NCBI GenBank assembly: GCA_017471125.1
Contig: JAFUWR010000252.1
Span: forward strand, 1 to 26,864
Length of the DNA stretch: 26,864 bases
Source: Clostridia bacterium
GTDB lineage: Bacteria; Bacillota; Clostridia; Christensenellales; Aristaeellaceae
Direction of reading: 5' to 3'
The notes under the pieces: model-generated
Seen by the model: the letters and a program-made list of their open reading frames with translations, nothing else
What the model was told of the DNA's origin: nothing
Database searches by the model: none
In this document: piece after piece, positions 8,003-16,000 of the stretch
Numbering within the stretch: position 1 is the first letter of the stretch
Layout of the letters: every line of letters starts with the position of its first letter
Position numbers and translations under genes: made by a program

Positions 8003-8031
8003 ATTATAGCACAAAATGAAGTGTATGTAAA
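8003..8031 (-). promoter_or_regulatory. Sigma-A promoter of the ABC operon
   Basis: On the reverse strand TTTACA (8031-8026), 17-bp spacer, TATAAT (8008-8003). It drives the binding-protein gene leftward and is back-to-back with the promoter of the DUF2284 gene. Confidence 0.8.
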
Positions 8032-8046
8032 GTGATAACGGGAAAT

Positions 8047-8075
8047 TTGCGCAAGACGGGGGAATATGCTATAAT
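8047..8075 (+). promoter_or_regulatory. Sigma-A promoter of the DUF2284-methyltransferase pair
   Basis: TTGCGC (8047-8052), 17-bp spacer, TATAAT (8070-8075) with an extended -10 TG at 8067-8068. A GGGCGG / CCGCCC hairpin (8087-8092 with 8100-8105) lies in the leader just before the ribosome site CGGAGGC. Confidence 0.7.
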
Positions 8076-8124
8076 GTAGGGAACAGGGGCGGCGCCATAC
8101 CGCCCGCCGTAACGGAGGCAGATC

Positions 8125-8658
8125 ATGGACAGAGAATGGCTGGAGGCGCGGCTGGCGGACTTCCCGCTGTACGCCTATGCGTTCATCACCACCGACGAGC
8201 TTCGCTTCGCCGACCGGGTGCGCTACATCTGCGCCCACGAGTGTCCCATGTACGGCACGAGCTGGGCCTGCCCGCCGGCGGTGGGCACGGTGGAGGAATG
8301 CAAGGCGAAGGTCATGGCGTTCCGCGAGGGGCTGATGATCGCCACCATCACCGAGGTCAGCGACATCGCAAACATTGAGGAGACCCTCGCCACCCGCGCC
8401 GACCACGAGGCGATCACCCGGCAGGTCACCGCCATCGTCGCCGAACGGTCGCCCCGGACGCTCACCCTGTCCACCGAGTCCTGCGCCCACTGCGCCCGCT
8501 GCACCTACCCCGACGCGCCCTGCCGCCACCCCGAGCGCATGTACCCCTGCGTGGAGAGCTACGGCATATTGGTCACCGACCTGGCCGAGCGGCACGGCAT
8601 CGACTTTCTCGCGGGCGGGAATTTGGTGACGTGGTTTTCGCTGATTTTGTTTGAATAG
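8125..8658 (+). CDS. DUF2284 predicted metal-binding protein
   Basis: A 177-aa cysteine-rich cytoplasmic protein. The diagnostic blocks are CAHECPMYGTSWACPP near residue 36 with a Cys a few residues later (VEEC), and a C-terminal ferredoxin-like cluster CAHCARCTYPDAPCRHP, followed by MYPCVESYGI. The even spacing of cysteines suggests an Fe-S cluster or another metal site. No enzyme activity is established for the family, which is widespread in anaerobic Clostridia and archaea. ATG 8125 follows CGGAGGC. The methyltransferase begins 11 bp after the stop, so the two are probably co-transcribed from 8047-8075. Confidence 0.88.
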   Translation: MDREWLEARLADFPLYAYAFITTDELRFADRVRYICAHECPMYGTSWACPPAVGTVEECKAKVMAFREGLMIATITEVSDIANIEETLATRADHEAITRQVTAIVAERSPRTLTLSTESCAHCARCTYPDAPCRHPERMYPCVESYGILVTDLAERHGIDFLAGGNLVTWFSLILFE

Positions 8659-8669
8659 GGGGGCGCAGC

Positions 8670-9920
8670 GTGGAATTGCGAAGGATTTATGTACGAGATG
8701 AGATACACACCGGCAAGGGCTCGAAGGGCTTGTACTTCATCGGCGACTGCAAGGACGTGCTTCGAGATTTGCTGCCCGACCACGCCGGCAGGATCAAGCT
8801 GATCTACATGGACCCGCCCTACCTGACCGGGGACAGGTTCTACATGCGCCTGCGCGTGGGCCAACAGAGCTGGGAGAAGGGCCGGCCGGGGATGCTCCGG
8901 GAGAGCTTCGCGGACCCGAAGGACCGGGAGAAGTACCTCGCGGACATGCGGGGCGTGCTGGCTGACTGCCGGGAGCTGCTGCGCGAGGACGGCATGCTGT
9001 TCTGCCACGTGGACTACCGGCTCCAGCCCCACCTGCGGCTGCTGCTGGACGAGATCTTCGGCGAAGAGAATTTCCTCAACGAGATCATCTGGGTCTACCA
9101 GACCGGCGGCCGCAGCACCCGCCACTTCAGCCGCAAGCACGACGTGATACTGTTCTACGCCAAGTCGGACAGATACGACTTCGACCTGGACGCGGTGAAG
9201 GCCCCGCCCAAGGCCCCGCGCACCAACCACATGCGGCGGCACGTGGACCCGGACGGGCGCACCTATCGCTCGATGAAGGTGGGGGACAAGGTCTATACCT
9301 ACTACGACGACGACCCGGTGGCCCCCTCCGACGTGTGGGACGACGTGAGCCACCTCCAGCAGCGGGACCCGGAGCGCACCGGCTACGACACCCAGAAGCC
9401 GCTGTCGCTGCTGAACCGCATCGTGCGTTGCGCGTCCCGGCCCGGGGAGTGGGTGCTGGACCCCTTCGCGGGCAGCGGCACCACCCTCGAGGCCGCGCGG
9501 CTGGGCGGGCGGAGCTTCATCGGCATCGACCGGCAGCCCATGACCGTCAACATCGCCCGCAGGCGCTTGAACGGCGCGGACTGGCGGGTGGCGGACGCCG
9601 ACAATGCCCGGGACGTGGCGCCCGTATGCGCGGCGTCGGTCATGCCCGGGGCGGGGTTCTACCACGTGACCCTGGACCGCTTCGAGGTGGACGTGCCCGG
9701 CCTGCCCGCCGACGCCGGGCCCATGGACGCCGTGGACAACTGGTCCGTGGGCTATGTCCGCGACGGGGACTACCACGTCATGGAGGACTACGTGCGCACC
9801 CGCCGCCACGGTGGGCTCCTGCTCGAGCTCAAGGCCCCCGCCTACGAGGGGCAGTTGGCCCTGTGCGTCTCGGATATATTGGGCAGAAATTACTATTACG
9901 GGCTTGATGTCGGGGTTTGA
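8670..9920 (+). CDS. Solitary beta-class DNA methyltransferase (N6-adenine or N4-cytosine)
   Basis: A 416-aa enzyme starting with GTG 8670 behind AGGGGGGCG. Motif IV DPPY (48-51) precedes motif I DPFAGSGTT (about 263-271), the order of beta-class amino-methyltransferases. Between them lie FCHVDYRLQPHL, DEIFGEENFLNEIIW and the KHDVILFYAK segment, followed by a variable middle that probably recognises the target. The motif TGYDTQKPLSLLNRIV before motif I is typical. After motif I about 130 residues remain (GFYHVTLDRFEVDVPGL onward), with no family I can name and no restriction nuclease or specificity subunit nearby. It transfers a methyl group from S-adenosylmethionine to DNA. DPPY fits either adenine-N6 or cytosine-N4, so the target base is not decided. 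Confidence 0.88.
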   Translation: MELRRIYVRDEIHTGKGSKGLYFIGDCKDVLRDLLPDHAGRIKLIYMDPPYLTGDRFYMRLRVGQQSWEKGRPGMLRESFADPKDREKYLADMRGVLADCRELLREDGMLFCHVDYRLQPHLRLLLDEIFGEENFLNEIIWVYQTGGRSTRHFSRKHDVILFYAKSDRYDFDLDAVKAPPKAPRTNHMRRHVDPDGRTYRSMKVGDKVYTYYDDDPVAPSDVWDDVSHLQQRDPERTGYDTQKPLSLLNRIVRCASRPGEWVLDPFAGSGTTLEAARLGGRSFIGIDRQPMTVNIARRRLNGADWRVADADNARDVAPVCAASVMPGAGFYHVTLDRFEVDVPGLPADAGPMDAVDNWSVGYVRDGDYHVMEDYVRTRRHGGLLLELKAPAYEGQLALCVSDILGRNYYYGLDVGV

Positions 9921-9929
9921 TGGGCGATA

Positions 9930-10085
9930 GGGAACAGGGAACAGGCAACAGGGAACAGGGGCGACGACCTCTCCGCCTCGCTTTGCTCGGCACCTCCCCT
10001 GGCAGGGGAGGCAAGGGAAATGCGGCAGCAGGTATATCAATTTCCCATTCCCCATTTCCCATTCCCCATTTCCCATTCCCCATTT
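9930..10085. repeat. Compound repeat element: 7-bp and 14-bp tandem repeats around a GC hairpin
   Basis: Three parts follow each other with no coding frame of merit. First come four copies of GGGAACA (9930-9957, third copy GGCAACA). Then a core with a perfect 8-bp hairpin CCTCCCCT / AGGGGAGG (9993-10011, loop GGC). Last are three exact copies of the 14-mer TTTCCCATTCCCCA (10041-10082) plus a part copy. The 14-mer is itself two 7-mers, and its complement GGGAATG/GGGAAAT resembles the left GGGAACA unit. The element therefore has G-rich arms in inverted orientation. The left arm could form a G-quadruplex. Such intergenic elements are typical multi-copy non-coding repeats; copy number cannot be judged from one window. 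Confidence 0.8.
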
Positions 10086-10140
10086 GATTACTTGTCGGAT
10101 ATGTTCATCTAATGTTCACATCCCCGCAATATTGTTGGCC

Positions 10141-10146
10141 TATAAT
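10141..10146 (+). promoter_or_regulatory. Possible -10 box of the DUF951 / signal peptidase operon
   Basis: A perfect TATAAT stands 20 bp before ATG 10166, but no good -35 lies at 17 bp (TTCACA is 20 bp away at 10115-10120). The leader would be only about 13 nt, just enough for the ribosome site GGGAGGGG. Confidence 0.35.
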
Positions 10147-10165
10147 GGTAGCGGGAGGGGATGGC

Positions 10166-10363
10166 ATGCTGCTGCACGTGGGCGACATCGTGAAGATGCG
10201 CAAGTCGCATCCCTGCGGGAACGACCTGTGGAAGATCACCTTTGTGGGCGCGGACATCAAGATGCGCTGCGAGAAGTGCGAGCGGATCGTGATGCTGGAG
10301 CGCCCGGTGTTCGAGAAGCGGCTGAAGAAGGTCGTGCAGCCCGCGGAGGAAGCCCAGGCGTGA
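10166..10363 (+). CDS. DUF951 small zinc-ribbon-like protein
   Basis: A 65-aa basic protein. The family pattern is clear: LLHVGDIVKMRKSHPCG near the N terminus, then W-K-I, a GADIKMRCEKCERIVML block containing CxxC, and a Lys-rich end (EKRLKKVV). DUF951 proteins are small, conserved in Firmicutes and of unknown role; the HPCG and CxxC cysteines may bind zinc. ATG 10166 was preferred over the longer frame from 10112 because GGGAGGGG sits 5 nt upstream and the family begins at this point. The stop overlaps the GTG start of the next gene (GTGA), so the two are translationally coupled. Confidence 0.85.
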   Translation: MLLHVGDIVKMRKSHPCGNDLWKITFVGADIKMRCEKCERIVMLERPVFEKRLKKVVQPAEEAQA

Positions 10364-10863
10364 GGCGCGGGCTGGCGGCGCTCATGGCGCTTCTGCTGTT
10401 CGCCGCGGCGGGGCTGTGCGTCCGGACCTGGGGCTTCGGGCTTACGCGCATCGCGGGCACGTCCATGAACGCCACGCTTCGGGACGGCGACGTGGTGCTG
10501 GTGACCCGGTTCGACTACCTGGGCGGCGGCACGCCGAGCTTCGGCGACGTGGTGGAATGTCGGTTCCCGAATCGCCGGGACACCTACGTCAAGCGGGTGG
10601 CCGGGCTGCCGGGCGAGGCGGTCGCCATCTCCGGCGGCGCGCTGTACCGGGACGGGCAGCGGATGTCGGAGCCCTACGTGTCCTCCTTCGCGGAGGATTT
10701 TGAGACCGTCCTCAACTCGGAGCAGTTCCTGCTGCTGGGCGATAACCGCGCCGACAGCTACGACAGCCGCATGCCCGACATGGGCCCCGTGGACGCGGGC
10801 GCGTTCCTGGGCCGGGCGCGGCTGGTGGTGTGGCCGCTTCAACACTTCGGCATCGTCAGATGA
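10360..10863 (+). CDS. lepB: Type I signal peptidase, short form
   Basis: A 167-aa membrane serine protease that removes signal peptides from exported proteins. It starts at GTG 10360, overlapping the previous stop by 4 bases. One N-terminal membrane helix is present (about 4-21) with almost no cytoplasmic tail. The catalytic Ser35 is in GTSMNATL, the general base Lys78 in TYVKRVAGLPGE, and the conserved box is GDNRADSYDSR (127-137). The Pro usual in SxMxPTL is Ala here. The family length in Gram-positives is about 180 aa, so this is a compact but intact enzyme. A second, different signal peptidase follows after 27 bp. Confidence 0.88.
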   Translation: MRRGLAALMALLLFAAAGLCVRTWGFGLTRIAGTSMNATLRDGDVVLVTRFDYLGGGTPSFGDVVECRFPNRRDTYVKRVAGLPGEAVAISGGALYRDGQRMSEPYVSSFAEDFETVLNSEQFLLLGDNRADSYDSRMPDMGPVDAGAFLGRARLVVWPLQHFGIVR

Positions 10864-10890
10864 ACCGATCAGATCAGGAGACAGACAGAG

Positions 10891-11565
10891 ATGGAAGAGA
10901 ATCGCATCCCCGCCGCGGAGCAGGCGGAGGCCCCCGACAAGAAGGGCAAGAAAAAGGTCAAAAAGGGCTGGAAGCAGGAGTTGAAGGAATGGGTCGTCGC
11001 CCTGGGCACGGCCGTCATCATCGTGGCGATCCTGCAATCCTTCCTGTTCTGCATCATCAAGGTGGACGGCCAGTCCATGGAGACCACCCTGCACGACGGC
11101 GAGCGCCTGTTCGTCAACGTGGCCGAGGTGAAGTTCTCCAAGCAGATCCCGCGCAACAGCATCGTCATCTGCCACTACCCCAACCGCATGAACAACTTCC
11201 TGGGCATTATCCCCATGAAGACCAACTTCGTCAAGCGGCTGGTGGCGGTCCCCGGCGACACGGTGTACCGCGAGAACGGCGTGACCCACGTGGTCTACGA
11301 GGAGGACGGCCAGCAGGTGGACGTGGCGCTGGACGAGCGCTACGCACTGTACTTCATCAACGGCAGTCCCGACGACTATGAGCCCTACACCCTGGGCGAG
11401 GACGAGTACTTCGCCGTGGGCGACAACCGCTACAACAGCCACGATTCCCGGGATTGGAACGATTCGGACGACTCCAACGACGTCGGCCCCATCACCAAGG
11501 ACATGGTGGTCGGCCGCGTGCGCCAGGTGCTCTGGCCCATCGGCAGCATCCGGGCGGCGAAGTAA
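10891..11565 (+). CDS. lepB: Type I signal peptidase, long form
   Basis: A 224-aa second signal peptidase in tandem. It has a Lys-rich cytoplasmic tail (residues 15-30), one membrane helix (about 35-56), catalytic Ser62 (DGQSMETTL) and Lys115 (FVKRLVAVPGD). The box GDNRYNSHDSRDW follows, extended by an Asp/Ser-rich insert (NDSDDSNDVGP). SxMxPTL has Thr instead of Pro. It also carries an insert around PNRMNNFLGIIPMK before the Lys box, as in larger clostridial SipS proteins. ATG 10891 follows CAGGAGA. With the short peptidase it gives the cell two enzymes of possibly different preference. The M1-like membrane protein begins 12 bp later. Confidence 0.9.
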   Translation: MEENRIPAAEQAEAPDKKGKKKVKKGWKQELKEWVVALGTAVIIVAILQSFLFCIIKVDGQSMETTLHDGERLFVNVAEVKFSKQIPRNSIVICHYPNRMNNFLGIIPMKTNFVKRLVAVPGDTVYRENGVTHVVYEEDGQQVDVALDERYALYFINGSPDDYEPYTLGEDEYFAVGDNRYNSHDSRDWNDSDDSNDVGPITKDMVVGRVRQVLWPIGSIRAAK

Positions 11566-11577
11566 GGGGGCGGCGGC

Positions 11578-13047
11578 GTGAAGAATCGCAGGAGAATGGT
11601 GCAGATCATCGCCATCGTGCTGGTGGTGCTGTTGGCGGGCGGCGTGATCGTCAGCGCGCTGTTCGCCGCCATGGCGGAGGAACAGGCCCCGGCCCGGGAT
11701 CGCTACACCCTGTCAGTGGAATACATGGAAGAGGCGCAGGCGCTGCACATCGAGCAGCGCCTGGTTCATTATAACCATGATGCCGACCGCCTCGACCGGG
11801 TGGTGTTCTACGCCGCGCCGAACATGTTCAGGCGCGAGAGCGCCCTGATGTACGCGAACGACGATCTGGAGGACGTGTTCTTCGCGGGCTACGCGCCGGG
11901 CGGCATCGACCTGCGGTCCGTGCGGGTGAACGGCGAGGCCGCGGACTACGGCTTCCAGGGGGAGGACGAGCTCTACCTCCGGGTGGCCTGCGATGTCGCG
12001 CCGGGAGACGCGGTGACCTTCGACTTCGACTACTACCTGCTGCTCACCGCCTGCGGCGCGTTCGTGGGCGTGGGCGACACGGACGTGCGGCTGGGCGCGT
12101 TCTATTTCATCCCCGGCGTGTACGACGAAGCCTACCAGGAGTGGAACGTCAAAAAGCCGCTGCCGTTCACCCGCTGGCTGTACAGCGGGGCGGGGGACTA
12201 CGAGGTGACGCTGACCGTGCCCGACGACATGGCCGTCGCCGCCACCGGGACCGAGGCCGGGGGCACCTATCATGCCGAGAACGTGCGGGAGTTCGCGATG
12301 TGCTTCGGAAGGCGCTGGCGGGTGACCGAGCGGACCACCGATTCGGGCGTGAAGGTCCGCGTGTTCAGCGGACTGCGCAACGCGGGCAGGGTGGCCGACA
12401 TGGCCGTCAAGGCCATCGGTCACTGCGAGGACTGGTTCGGGCCGTATCCCGTCAAGGAGTTGGACATCTGCCAGTCCGACTACCCGCTGGGGGCCCTCGA
12501 CTATCCGGGGCTGATTTTGCTGTCTAACGACCTGATGGAGAGCGATCAGCTCGAAAAACAGGTGCGCTTCTGCGCCGCCCAGCAGGTGTTCGGCATATCG
12601 GCCTACGTGGAGCCTTCCGCGGACGCCTGGCTGTCAGACAGCGTGTGCGCATACCTGTCCTACCTGATGCTGGAGGCCGATAAGGGCCACGACGCCTTCC
12701 TGACGGCCATCAACCGGGACTGGGTGCCCGACCTCCAGATGACCATCCCCGGCGGCCTGCGCGTCACCAGCGACGCCGACTTGTTCGATGCCAAGGACTA
12801 CGCCGCCGTGGTGCTGACCCGCGGCGCGGTGGTGTTCCACGAGCTTCGGGAGGCCATGGGCCTCAAAAACATGCTCTCCGGCCTCGCCGAATTCTACCGC
12901 ATGGGGCGTGACGGCCATACCCTCACCGAGATGGACCTCGTGAGCGCCATGGACAGCGCCTCCGGCGGGAGCTGGGAGGACTTCCTCACCGACTGGGTCT
13001 TCAACGTGGGCGATTACGTGGAGCAGACCATCGACTGGCTGAACTGA
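11578..13047 (+). CDS. Membrane-anchored M1 aminopeptidase-like protein, catalytically inactive
   Basis: A 489-aa protein with a GTG start, a basic N terminus and one membrane helix (about 9-31), and the rest extracytoplasmic. The mature part follows the M1 plan: a beta-rich N domain, then a thermolysin-like domain. GALDYPGLILLSNDL (305-319) stands where M1 enzymes have GAMEN. The zinc motif region reads VRFCAAQQVFGI (329-340) in register with the usual V-x-HExxH-QWFG. Both His and the Glu of HExxH are thus Phe331, Gln335 and Cys332, and the third ligand Glu is Asp354 (WLSDS in place of WLNEG). No metal site remains. The fold call rests on this alignment and on the FGPYPVKELDI segment. A chaperone-like, receptor or scaffold role is possible; function is unknown. 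It lies between signal peptidases and a SNF2 helicase. Confidence 0.75.
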   Translation: MKNRRRMVQIIAIVLVVLLAGGVIVSALFAAMAEEQAPARDRYTLSVEYMEEAQALHIEQRLVHYNHDADRLDRVVFYAAPNMFRRESALMYANDDLEDVFFAGYAPGGIDLRSVRVNGEAADYGFQGEDELYLRVACDVAPGDAVTFDFDYYLLLTACGAFVGVGDTDVRLGAFYFIPGVYDEAYQEWNVKKPLPFTRWLYSGAGDYEVTLTVPDDMAVAATGTEAGGTYHAENVREFAMCFGRRWRVTERTTDSGVKVRVFSGLRNAGRVADMAVKAIGHCEDWFGPYPVKELDICQSDYPLGALDYPGLILLSNDLMESDQLEKQVRFCAAQQVFGISAYVEPSADAWLSDSVCAYLSYLMLEADKGHDAFLTAINRDWVPDLQMTIPGGLRVTSDADLFDAKDYAAVVLTRGAVVFHELREAMGLKNMLSGLAEFYRMGRDGHTLTEMDLVSAMDSASGGSWEDFLTDWVFNVGDYVEQTIDWLN

Positions 13048-13063
13048 TACGGAGGAGACGGAT

Positions 13064-16000
13064 ATGGCGAATGTGAACGCAAGGCCGGGCCGCATACTGT
13101 GGGACTGGCGGCAGTATTTCAGCAAGGCGAACCTCGAGCTTGGCCAGCGGGACTACGACGCCGACAAGCTCGTGCGGTTCAGCGAGGGCGAGGACGGCCT
13201 GAGCGCCCGGGGCGACACGGTGAACGGCTTCCACGTGGAGGTGAAGCGCATCCCCGCGACCTTCACGGAGCTCCAGCGCTATCCCCGGTGGGACAGCTTC
13301 ACCAGCGGCAATTGGACCCGGGAGCACTTCTCGGATTACTACCTGTGCGACTGTTCCCAGGGGCGGTCGGGTGCCCGCTGCCGCCACCTGGCCAACCTGC
13401 TGCTGCGCTGGGAGGTCCAGCACGGCCCGTTCGTGATCGAACAGACCGAGGCGGAGCGCCGGGAATACGAGGAGCGCGCCCGCACGGAACGGGAGAAGCG
13501 GATCAAGACGAACGTCGTGCGGGACCTGAGCGAATACTTCGACCCGCTGCCCGTGCCGCGGAAGCGGCTGACCTTCCATCCCGACGCCATCGCCGACGGC
13601 TGCGGGATCAAGGCGAACCAGTACGAGTACGAATACAGCCTCCGACTGCTTGCGGGCGTGTCGCCCGACGACATCGAGATGGGCATCCGCTTCGCCCACG
13701 ACGGCGCCCAGCAGCTTTGCGCAAGGCACACGTTCGACGGCGTCGCCGTGGCGATGGTGCTGAGCCGGACGGGATTTGTAAAGATGGAGTGCGCGTGCGG
13801 CGGGAGCAGCCTGCGGAGCAACAACTGGTTTTACGGCACGCGGGCCCAGGACAGGATGTGCGGCCACGCGCTGGCGCTGTGGGCGCTGCTGCGGCAGCGC
13901 ATCCAGAGGGACGATCCCGGCGACGAGACCGACGCCGGTGGCGAGCGGCTGCTTCAGATGATGACGGACCGCGCCATCCTGGAGGCGGCGGAGGCCGCGC
14001 AGCCCCGGGCGGAGAAGCGGCGGCGGCTGACGCTGACGCCCCGCATCGCGTCGGACCACTGGGACCGGCTGCTGCTGACCTTCGACCTCAGCGTGGACGG
14101 GGGCCGGGGCTACGCCGTCAAGGGGCTGGAGCGCTTCTACAACGACCTGGAAAACGACGCCGCGCACAAGCTGACCCCCAAGGTGACCGTCAACTTCGCC
14201 CGCGACGCGCTGGACGAAGCCTCCGAGCCGTGGTACAGGCTCATCGGCGAGCGGGTCCGGGCGATCCAGCGCGTCAACAGGCAGATCGAGCGCTCCGGCG
14301 GCTATGCGAACTACCGCGTTTCCGTGGGCGCGGGCATCCCGCTGGAGGACGGCGAGCTGGACGACGTGTACGACCTGGCCGAGGGCGGGGGGATCCTCTA
14401 CCAATACGGCGGCCGCAACGACACCCGCGCCCTGCGGGTGGGCCGCGCCGTGCCCCGGGCCACCATGACGCTGGAGCCGGTGGAGGCGGGCGGTAGGCTC
14501 ACCGTCGTGCGGATCAGCGGCTCCATGCCCCGGCTGGCGGAGGGACGCCGCGGCCAGTACGTGCTGGACGCGGAGCACTTCGGCAGGGTGGACGACGGTG
14601 TCATGGACGCCCTCGCGCCGCTGCGGGAGCTGGCCGACCGCTCGGGGGAGTACCGCTGCACCGTGGGCGTGCGCAAGTTCGCCGAGTTCTACCACAGGGT
14701 GCTGCCCCGGCTCCAGCAGAACCGCGTGCTGGCGCTGGACGACAGGGTCAGCGGCAGGCTGGAGGCCGTGGTGCCGCCCGCGCCGGAGTTCACCTTCTAC
14801 GTGGACCTGACGGACGTGATCACCTGCCGCGCCGAAGCCCGCTATGACGAGATCGCCTGCGACGTGGGCGCGCCCTGCGCCGACCTGCCCGACGGCAGGC
14901 GGGACTACGACCAGGAGCGCCGGGTGATCCGCGCCGTTCGGGAATGGTTCCCCCATCGCGACGGGGAGCGCCATCTCTACTGGACGGAACACGACGACGA
15001 CACGCTCATGGAGCTGCTCACCGGGGGCGTGGCGGCGCTGTCGGCCTACGGCGAGGTCAAGGGCAGCGACGCCTTCCGCCGTGTCCGGGTGCGGCCCGTG
15101 CCCCAGCCCAGCGTGTCCCTTCGGGTGGAAGGCGGCCTGCTGGACCTGGCGATCAAGACCAGGGACTGCGCGCCGGAGGAGCTGCTGGCGCTGCTGGACA
15201 GCTACCGGCTCAAGCGGCGCTGGCACCGGCTCAAGAACGGCGACTTCATCGACCTGGGCGACGCCCGCGCCCTGGACGAGCTGACCGAGGCGGTGGAGGC
15301 GCTGGACGTGCCGCTGGAGGACCTGATCCGGCACGGCGCGAAGGTGCCCAAGTACCGGGCGCTGTACGTGGATCGCCTGCTCGAGAGCCACGACGACCTG
15401 GCCGCCGCCCGGGACAAGCAGTTCAAGGCCCTGGTCCGCGCTTTCCAGACCATCCGCGACTCGGACTTCGAGGTGTCCGAGGGGCTTTCCGAGGTCCTGC
15501 GGCCCTACCAGCTCTACGGCTTCCGCTGGCTGTCCACGCTGGCCCAGTCGGGCTTCGGCGGTATACTGGCCGACGAGATGGGCCTGGGCAAGACGCTTCA
15601 ATTGCTGTCCTTCATACAGACCCGGCGCGAGGCCGGGGAGGCGCGGCCCTCGCTGGTGGTGTGCCCGGCGTCGCTGGTGTACAACTGGAAGGAGGAGTGC
15701 CGCCGGTTCACGCCGGGGCTGACCGTGGAGACCGTGGACGGCGGCCTCGCCCAGCGGCGCAGGCTGTTGGATGAAATGAAGTCCGAGCGCCACGCCGACC
15801 TGTACGTGACCTCCTACGACACCCTAAAGCGGGACATCACCAGCTACGACGGCCTGACCTTCGCCACCGTGGCGCTGGACGAGGCCCAGTACGTCAAGAA
15901 CCAGCGCACGGCGGTGTCCAAGGCGGTGCGGGTGCTGTCCGCGGAGCATCGCTTCGCGCTGACCGGCACGCCCATCGAGAACCGCCTGTCCGAGCTGTGG

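Noticed and set aside
6766..8595. A 609-codon version of the binding protein starting at 8595
   Set aside because: The extension would cross the promoter and run antisense to the DUF2284 gene. The signal peptide, AGGAGG and ATG at 7959 define the true start.
10041..10082. The tandem 14-mers considered as a CRISPR array
   Set aside because: The repeats are contiguous with no spacers and far too short.
9829..10083. A reverse 84-codon frame (MGNGKWGMGNGEW...) over the repeat element
   Set aside because: It merely translates the 14-bp tandem repeat, and its peptide is repetitive because the DNA is.
13001..15793. A 930-codon reverse open frame antisense to the SNF2 gene
   Set aside because: It is a GC-bias shadow: no ribosome site and no motif, while the forward frame carries all helicase motifs.
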